A stretch of DNA of 64,000 bases from Crossaster papposus (Eukaryota; Echinodermata; Asteroidea; Velatida; Solasteridae): positions 414,754 through 478,753 of the forward strand of contig JBAIAA010000108.1 of assembly GCA_037893245.1 (NCBI GenBank), read 5' to 3'. Below are positions 56,590 through 64,000 of this stretch, in pieces. Under the pieces are notes generated by a model, which saw only the letters and a list, made by a program, of their open reading frames with translations, ran no database searches and had not been told where the DNA came from. Position 1 is the stretch's first letter. Every line of letters starts with the position of its first letter. The translations under genes were made by a program, and so were the position numbers.

Positions 56590-59500
56590 GAGAAGACTAG
56601 ACAAGGCAAGAAGGCGGACAAGACTAGACAAGGCAAGAAGGCGGACAAGACTAGACAAGGCAAGAAGGCGGACAAGACTAGACAAGGCAAGAAGGCGGAC
56701 AAGACTAGACAAGGCAAGAAGGCGGACAAGACTAGACAAGGCAAGAAGGCGGACAAGACTAGACAAGGCAAGAAGGCGGACAAGACAAGACAAGGCAAGA
56801 AGGCGGACAAGACAAGACAAGGCAAGAAGGCGGACAAGACAAGACAAGGCAAGAAGGCGGACAAGACAAGACAAGGCAAGAAGGCGGACAAGACAAGACA
56901 AGGCAAGAAGGCGGACAAGACAAGACAAGGCAAGAAGGCGGACAAGACAAGACAAGGCAAGAAGGCGGACAAGACAAGACAAGGCAAGAAGGCGGACAAG
57001 ACAAGACAAGGCAAGAAGGCGGACAAGACAAGACAAGGCAAGAAGGCGGACAAGACAAGACAAGGCAAGAAGGCGGACAAGACAAGACAAGGCAAGAAGG
57101 CGGACAAGACAAGACAAGGCAAGAAGGCGGACAAGACAAGACAAGGCAAGAAGGCGGACCAGACAAGGCAAGAAGGCGGACCAGACAAGACAAGAAGGCG
57201 GACAAGACAAGACAAGAAGGCGGACAAGACAAGACAAGAAGGCGGACAAGACAAGACAAGAAGGCGGACAAGACTAGACAAGACAAGAAGGCGGACAAGA
57301 CTAGACAAGACAAGAAGGCGGACAAGACTAGACAAGACAAGAAGGCGGACAAGACTAGACAAGACAAGAAGGCGGACAAGACTAGACAAGACAAGAAGGC
57401 GGACAAGACTAGACAAGACAAGAAGGCGGACAAGACTAGACAAGACAAGAAGGCGGACAAGACTAGACAAGACAAGAAGGCGGACAAGACTAGACAAGAC
57501 AAGAAGGCGGACAAGACTAGACAAGACAAGAAGGCGGACAAGACTAGACAAGACAAGAAGGCGGACAAGACTAGACAAGACAAGAAGGCGGACAAGACTA
57601 GACAAGACAAGAAGGCGGACAAGACTAGACAAGACAAGAAGGCGGACAAGACTAGACAAGACAAGAAGGCGGACAAGACTAGACAAGACAAGAAGGCGGA
57701 CAAGACAAGACAAGACAAGAAGGCGGACAAGACAAGACAAGACAAGAAGGCGGACAAGACTAGACAAGACAAGAAGGCGGACAAGACTAGACAAGACAAG
57801 AAGGCGGACAAGACTAGACAAGACAAGAAGGCGGACAAGACTAGACAAGACAAGAAGGCGGACAAGACTAGACAAGACAAGAAGGCGGACAAGACTAGAC
57901 AAGACAAGAAGGCGGACAAGACTAGACAAGACAAGAAGGCGGACAAGACTAGACAAGACAAGAAGGCGGACAAGACTAGACAAGACAAGAAGGCGGACAA
58001 GACTAGACAAGACAAGAAGGCGGACAAGACTAGACAAGACAAGAAGGCGGACAAGACTAGACAAGACAAGAAGGCGGACAAGACTAGACAAGACAAGAAG
58101 GCGGACAAGACTAGACAAGACAAGAAGGCGGACAAGACTAGACAAGACAAGAAGGCGGACAAGACTAGACAAGACAAGAAGGCGGACAAGACTAGACAAG
58201 ACAAGAAGGCGGACAAGACTAGACAAGACAAGAAGGCGGACAAGACTAGACAAGACAAGAAGGCGGACAAGACTAGACAAGACAAGAAGGCGGACAAGAC
58301 TAGACAAGACAAGAAGGCGGACAAGACTAGACAAGACAAGAAGGCGGACAAGACTAGACAAGACAAGAAGGCGGACAAGACTAGACAAGACAAGAAGGCG
58401 GACAAGACTAGACAAGACAAGAAGGCGGACAAGACTAGACAAGACTAGACAAGACAAGAAGGCGGACAAGACTAGACAAGACAAGAAGGCGGACAAGACT
58501 AGACAAGACAAGAAGGCGGACAAGACTAGACAAGACAAGAAGGCGGACAAGACTAGACAAGACAAGAAGGCGGACAAGACTAGACAAGACAAGAAGGCGG
58601 ACAAGACTAGACAAGACAAGAAGGCGGACAAGACTAGACAAGACAAGAAGGCGGACAAGACTAGACAAGACAAGAACGGCGGACAAGACTAGACAAGACA
58701 AGGACGGCGGACAAGACTAGACAAGACAAGGACGGCGGACAAGACTAGACAAGACAAGGACGGCGGACAAGACTAGACAAGGCAAGAAGGCGGACAAGAC
58801 AAGACAAGACAAGACAAGAGGCGGACAAGACAAGACAAGACAAGACAAGAAGGCGGACAAGACAAGACAAGACAAGACAAAGGCGGACAGGAAGACAAGA
58901 CAAGACAAGACAAGAAGGCGGACAAGACAAGACAAGGCAAGAAGGCGGACAAGACAAGACAAGGCAAGAAGGCGGACAAGACAAGACAAGGCAAGAAGGC
59001 GGACAAGACAAGACAAGGCAAGAAGGCGGACAAGACAAGACAAGGCAAGAAGGCGGACAAGACAAGACAAGGCAAGAAGGCGGACAAGACAAGACAAGGC
59101 AAGAAGGCGGACAAGACAAGACAAGGCAAGAAGGCGGACAAGACAAGACAAGGCAAGAAGGCGGACAAGACAAGACAAGGCAAGAAGGCGGACAAGACAA
59201 GACAAGGCAAGAAGGCGGACAAGACAAGACAAGGCAAGAAGGCGGACCAGACAAGGCAAGAAGGCGGACAGACAAGACAAGAAGGCGGACAAGACAAGAC
59301 AAGAAGGCGGACAAGACAAGACAAGAAGGCGGACAAGACAAGACAAGAAGGCGGACAAGACTAGACAAGACAAGAAGGCGGACAAGACTAGACAAGACAA
59401 GAAGGCGGACAAGACTAGACAAGACAAGAAGGCGGACAAGACTAGACAAGACAAGAAGGCGGACAAGACTAGACAAGACAAGAAGGCGGACAAGACTAGA

Positions 59501-60790
59501 CAAGACAAGAAGGCGGACAAGACTAGACAAGACAAGAAGGCGGACAAGACTAGACAAGACAAGAAGGCGGACAAGACTAGACAAGACAAGAAGGCGGACA
59601 AGACTAGACAAGACAAGAAGGCGGACAAGACTAGACAAGACAAGAAGGCGGACAAGACTAGACAAGACAAGAAGGCGGACAAGACTAGACAAGACAAGAA
59701 GGCGGACAAGACAAGACAAGACAAGAAGGCGGACAAGACAAGACAAGACAAGAAGGCGGACAAGACTAGACAAGACAAGAAGGCGGACAAGACTAGACAA
59801 GACAAGAAGGCGGACAAGACTAGACAAGACAAGAAGGCGGACAAGACTAGACAAGACAAGAAGGCGGACAAGACTAGACAAGACAAGAAGGCGGACAAGA
59901 CTAGACAAGACAAGAAGGCGGACAAGACTAGACAAGACAAGAAGGCGGACAAGACTAGACAAGACAAGAAGGCGGACAAGACTAGACAAGACAAGAAGGC
60001 GGACAAGACTAGACAAGACAAGAAGGCGGACAAGACTAGACAAGACAAGAAGGCGGACAAGACTAGACAAGACAAGAAGGCGGACAAGACTAGACAAGAC
60101 AAGAAGGCGGACAAGACTAGACAAGACAAGAAGGCGGACAAGACTAGACAAGACAAGAAGGCGGACAAGACTAGACAAGACAAGAAGGCGGACAAGACTA
60201 GACAAGACAAGAAGGCGGACAAGACTAGACAAGACAAGAAGGCGGACAAGACTAGACAAGACAAGAAGGCGGACAAGACTAGACAAGACAAGAAGGCGGA
60301 CAAGACTAGACAAGACAAGAAGGCGGACAAGACTAGACAAGACAAGAAGGCGGACAAGACTAGACAAGACAAGAAGGCGGACAAGACTAGACAAGACAAG
60401 AAGGCGGACAAGACTAGACAAGACAAGAAGGCGGACAAGACTAGACAAGACAAGAAGGCGGACAAGACTAGACAAGACAAGAAGGCGGACAAGACTAGAC
60501 AAGACAAGAAGGCGGACAAGACTAGACAAGACAAGAAGGCGGACAAGACTAGACAAGACAAGAAGGCGGACAAGACTAGACAAGACAAGAAGGCGGACAA
60601 GACTAGACAAGACAAGAAGGCGGACAAGACTAGACAAGACAAGAAGGCGGACAAGACTAGACAAGACAAGAAGGCGGACAAGACTAGACAAGACAAGAAC
60701 GGCGGACAAGACTAGACAAGACAAGGACGGCGGACAAGACTAGACAAGACAAGGACGGCGGACAAGACTAGACAAGACAAGGACGGCGGA
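56590..60790. repeat. Local ~2.0-kb duplication in the array
   Basis: GGCAAG run, a few 22-bp units, a long ACTAG run with two central non-ACTAG units and a GAACGGCGG end occur at about 56.6-58.7 kb and again at about 58.8-60.7 kb. Offsets are 2087 bp at the 22-bp units (57249/59336) and 2023 bp at the end (58673/60696). Confidence 0.75.
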
Positions 60791-60799
60791 CAAGACTAG

Positions 60800-63700
60800 A
60801 CAAGGCAAGAAGGCGGACAAGACAAGACAAGACAAGACAAGAAGGCGGACAAGACAAGACAAGACAAGACAAGAAGGCGGACAAGACAAGACAAGACAAG
60901 ACAATAAGGCGGACAGGACAAGACAAGACAAGACAAGACAAGAAGGCGGACAAGACAAGACAAGACAAGAAGGCGGACAAGACAAGACAAGACAAGAAGG
61001 CGGACAAGACAAGACAAGACAAGAAGGCGGACAAGACAAGACAAGACAAGACGGCGGACAAGACAAGACAAGACAAGACGGCGGACAAGACAAGACAAGA
61101 CAAGAAGGCGGACAAGACTAGACAAGACAAGAAGGCGGACAAGACTAGACAAGACAAGAAGGCGGACAAGACTAGACAAGACAAGAAGGCGGACAAGACT
61201 AGACAAGACAAGAAGGCGGACAAGACTAGACAAGACAAGAAGGCGGACAAGACTAGACAAGACAAGAAGGCGGACAAGACTAGACAAGACAAGAAGGCGG
61301 ACAAGACTAGACAAGACAAGAAGGCGGACGAGACTAGACAAGACAAGAAGGCGGACGAGACTAGACAAGACAAGAAGGCGGACGAGACTAGACAAGACAA
61401 GAAGGCGGACGAGACTAGACAAGACAAGAAGGCGGACGAGACTAGACAAGACAAGAAGGCGGACAAGACTAGACAAGACAAGAAGGCGGACAAGACTAGA
61501 CAAGACAAGAAGGCGGACAAGACTAGACAAGACAAGAAGGCGGACGAGACTAGACAAGACAAGAAGGCGGACGAGACTAGACAAGACAAGAAGGCGGACG
61601 AGACTAGACAAGACAAGAAGGCGGACGAGACTAGACAAGACAAGAAGGCGGACGAGACTAGACAAGACAAGAAGGCGGACGAGACTAGACAAGACAAGAA
61701 GGCGGACGAGACTAGACAAGACAAGAAGGCGGACGAGACTAGACAAGACAAGAAGGCGGACGAGACTAGACAAGACAAGAAGGCGGACGAGACTAGACAA
61801 GACAAGAAGGCGGACGAGACTAGACAAGACAAGAAGGCGGACGAGACAAGACAAGACAAGAAGGCGGACGAGGACAAGACAAGACAAGAAGGCGGACGAG
61901 ACAAGACAAGACAAGAAGGCGGACGAGACAAGACAAGACAAGGCGGACGAGACAAGACAAGACAAGAAGGCGGACGAGACAAGACAAGACAAGAAGGCGG
62001 ACAAGACAAGACAAGACAAGAAGGCGGACAAGACAAGACAAGACAAGAAGGCGGACAAGACAAGACAAGACAAGAAGGCGGACAAGACAAGACAAGACAA
62101 GAAGGCGGACAAGACAAGACAAGACAAGAAGGCGGACAAGACAAGACAAGACAAGAAGGCGGACAGACAAGACAAGACAAGAAGGCGGACAAGACAAGAC
62201 AAGACAAGAAGGCGGACAAGACAAGACAAGGCAAGAAGGCGGACAAGACAAGACAAGGACAAGAAGGCGGACAAGACAAGACAAGGCAAGAAGGCGGACA
62301 AGACAAGACAAGGCAAGAAGGCGGACAAGACAAGACAAGGCAAGAAGGCGGACAAGACAAGACAAGGCAAGAAGGCGGACAAGACAAGACAAGGCAAGAA
62401 GGCGGACAAGACAAGACAAGGCAAGAAGGCGGACAAGACAAGACAAGGCAAGAAGGCGGACAAGACAAGACAAGGCAAGAAGGCGGACAAGACAAGACAA
62501 GGCAAGAAGGCGGACAAGACAAGACAAGGCAAGAAGGCGGACAAGACAAGACAAGGCAAGAAGGCGGACAAGACAAGACAAGGCAAGAAGGCGGACAAGA
62601 CAAGACAAGGCAAGAAGGCGGACAAGACAAGACAAGGCAAGAAGGCGGACAAGACAAGACAAGGCAAGAAGGCGGACAAGACAAGACAAGGCAAGAAGGC
62701 GGACAAGACAAGACAAGGCAAGAAGGCGGACAAGACAAGACAAGGCAAGAAGGCGGACAAGACAAGACAAGGCAAGAAGGCGACAAGACAAGACAAGGCA
62801 AGAAGGCGGACAAGACAAGACAAGGCAAGAAGGCGGACAAGACAAGACAAGGCAAGAAGGCGGACAAGACAAGACAAGGCAAGAAGGCGGACAAGACAAG
62901 ACAAGCAAGAAGGCGGACAAGACAAGACAAGGCAAGAAGGCGGACAAGACAAGACAAGGCAAGAAGGCGGACAAGACAAGACAAGGCAAGAAGGCGGACA
63001 AGACAAGACAAGGCAAGAAGGCGGACAAGACAAGACAAGGCAAGAAGGCGGACAAGACAAGACAAGGCAAGAAGGCGGACAAGACAAGACAAGGCAAGAA
63101 GGCGGACAAGACAAGACAAGGCAAGAAGGCGGACAAGACAAGACAAGGCAAGAAGGCGGACAAGACAAGACAAGGCAAGAAGGCGGACAAGACAAGACAA
63201 GGCAAGAAGGCGGACAAGACAAGACAAGGCAAGAAGGCGGACAAGACAAGACAAGGCAAGAAGGCGGACAAGACAAGACAAGGCAAGAAGGCGGACAAGA
63301 CAAGACAAGGCAAGAAGGCGGACAAGACAAGACAAGGCAAGAAGGCGGACAAGACAAGACAAGGCAAGAAGGCGGACAAGACAAGACAAGGCAAGAAGGC
63401 GGACAAGACAAGACAAGGCAAGAAGGCGGACAAGACAAGACAAGGCAAGAAGGCGGACAAGACAAGACAAGGCAAGAAGGCGGACAAGACAAGACAAGGC
63501 AAGAAGGCGGACAAGACAAGACAAGGCAAGAAGGCGGACAAGACAAGACAAGGCAAGAAGGCGGACAAGACAAGACAAGGCAAGAAGGCGGACAAGACAA
63601 GACAAGGCAAGAAGGCGGACAAGACAAGACAAGGACAAGAAGGCGGACAAGACAAGACAAGACAAGAAGGCGGACAGACAAGACAAGGCAAAAGGCGGAC

Positions 63701-64000
63701 AAGACAAGACAAGACAAGAAGGCGGACAAGACAAGACAAGACAAGAAGGCGGACAAGACAAGACAAGACAAGAAGGCGGACAAGACAAGACAAGGCAAGA
63801 AGGCGGACAAGACAAGACAAGGCAAGACAAGAAGGCGGACAAGACAAGACAAGGCAAGACAAGAAGGCGGACAAGACAAGGGACAGAGACAAGAGAAGGC
63901 GGACAAGACAAGACAAGACAAGAAGGCGGACAAGACAAGACAAGACAAGAAGGCGGACAAGACAAGGAGCAAAGACAAGAAGGCGGACAAGACAAGACAA
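60800..64000. repeat. Third, shortened and indel-rich A-B-C copy
   Basis: AATAAGGCGGACAGGAC at about 60904, two ACGGCGG units near 61050-61080, a B-type run with GGACGAG to 61840, then GGCAAG units to the window end. Unlike the earlier copies it carries many single-base irregularities (for example GGACGAGGACAAG near 61866, AAGGCGACAAG near 62780, GGACAGACAAG near 63672, GGGACAGAGACAAGAGAAGG near 63880). Confidence 0.8.

Larger units (their letters stand above)
38524..64000. repeat. Giant ACAAG/AAGGCGG tandem array (at least 25.5 kb)
   Basis: Every unit is AAGGCGG followed by 3-8 copies of ACAAG (length 7+5n: 22, 27, 32, 37 bp and so on). Variants: ACTAG for one ACAAG, GGCAAG for GACAAG, GGACGAG for GGACAAG, and rare AATGCGG, AATTAGG and AATAAGG. 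The plus strand is almost free of T outside ACTAG. By eye there are several hundred to about a thousand units. It extends past the window. Open frames of hundreds to over 2000 codons (RRTRQDK, VLSCPPSCL types) cover all phases on both strands and reflect only the lack of stop codons. The array would lie in an intron or 5' flank of the cysteine-rich gene if that gene continues upstream. Confidence 0.97.

Noticed and set aside
38389..64000. Very long open frames (up to about 2360 codons) in the array on both strands
   Set aside because: They cover several frames at once, consist only of RTRQDK- or VLSCPPSCL-type repeats, and follow from the absence of stop codons in ACAAG/AAGGCGG units. No start context, splice site or non-repeat domain is attached.
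38524..64000. CRISPR array
   Set aside because: Spacers are themselves repeats of ACAAG, no cas genes exist, and the context is eukaryotic.

Overview
The window looks like nuclear DNA of an invertebrate animal. Coding sequence is split into short phase-1 exons with GT/AG borders, and most of the rest is mobile-element debris: tRNA-derived SINEs, a non-LTR reverse-transcriptase fragment, several TIR elements and an LTR element primed by tRNA-Ser. Exons made of GCC2/GCC3-type cysteine-rich repeats, plus the transposon families seen here, fit an amphioxus-like or other marine invertebrate. That assignment is inference. There is no sign of bacterial or organellar DNA.

Layout. 1-10.2 kb: gene-poor DNA with a Harbinger-like MITE (205-889) and a long-TIR MITE (6912-9174). 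A young 1.9-kb non-autonomous LTR retrotransposon (7113-9013) is inserted inside the second MITE. 10.19-16.0 kb: a candidate DNA transposon with 36-bp TIRs. It carries a decayed DUF7869-like gene that is interrupted by a LINE fragment, and it hosts further MITEs, one of them piggyBac-like with an empty-site duplicate beside it. 16.0-18.3 kb: tRNA-like and TIR repeats.

18.4-38.3 kb: the minus-strand exons of one gene for a cysteine-rich extracellular repeat protein. This gene is interrupted by an inverted repeat with two 5.65-kb arms (21344-26995 and 29998-35648) around a 3.0-kb spacer. The left arm holds three exons in the gene's own orientation. The right arm holds the same three exons in antisense, inside the intron between the exons at 37.7 kb and 24.6 kb. 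Splice phases join 37613-37820 to 24458-24651, so the left arm appears to be the working copy, and any full transcript would contain both arms. Three exons carry net +1 indels, and the most 5' exon runs into an 11-bp minisatellite.

38.5-64.0 kb: a tandem array of at least 25.5 kb that leaves the window. It is built from the pentamer ACAAG and a 7-bp AAGGCGG spacer, with variant units and multi-kilobase higher-order duplications. It contains no recognisable gene; the very long open frames there come from repeats that lack stop codons.
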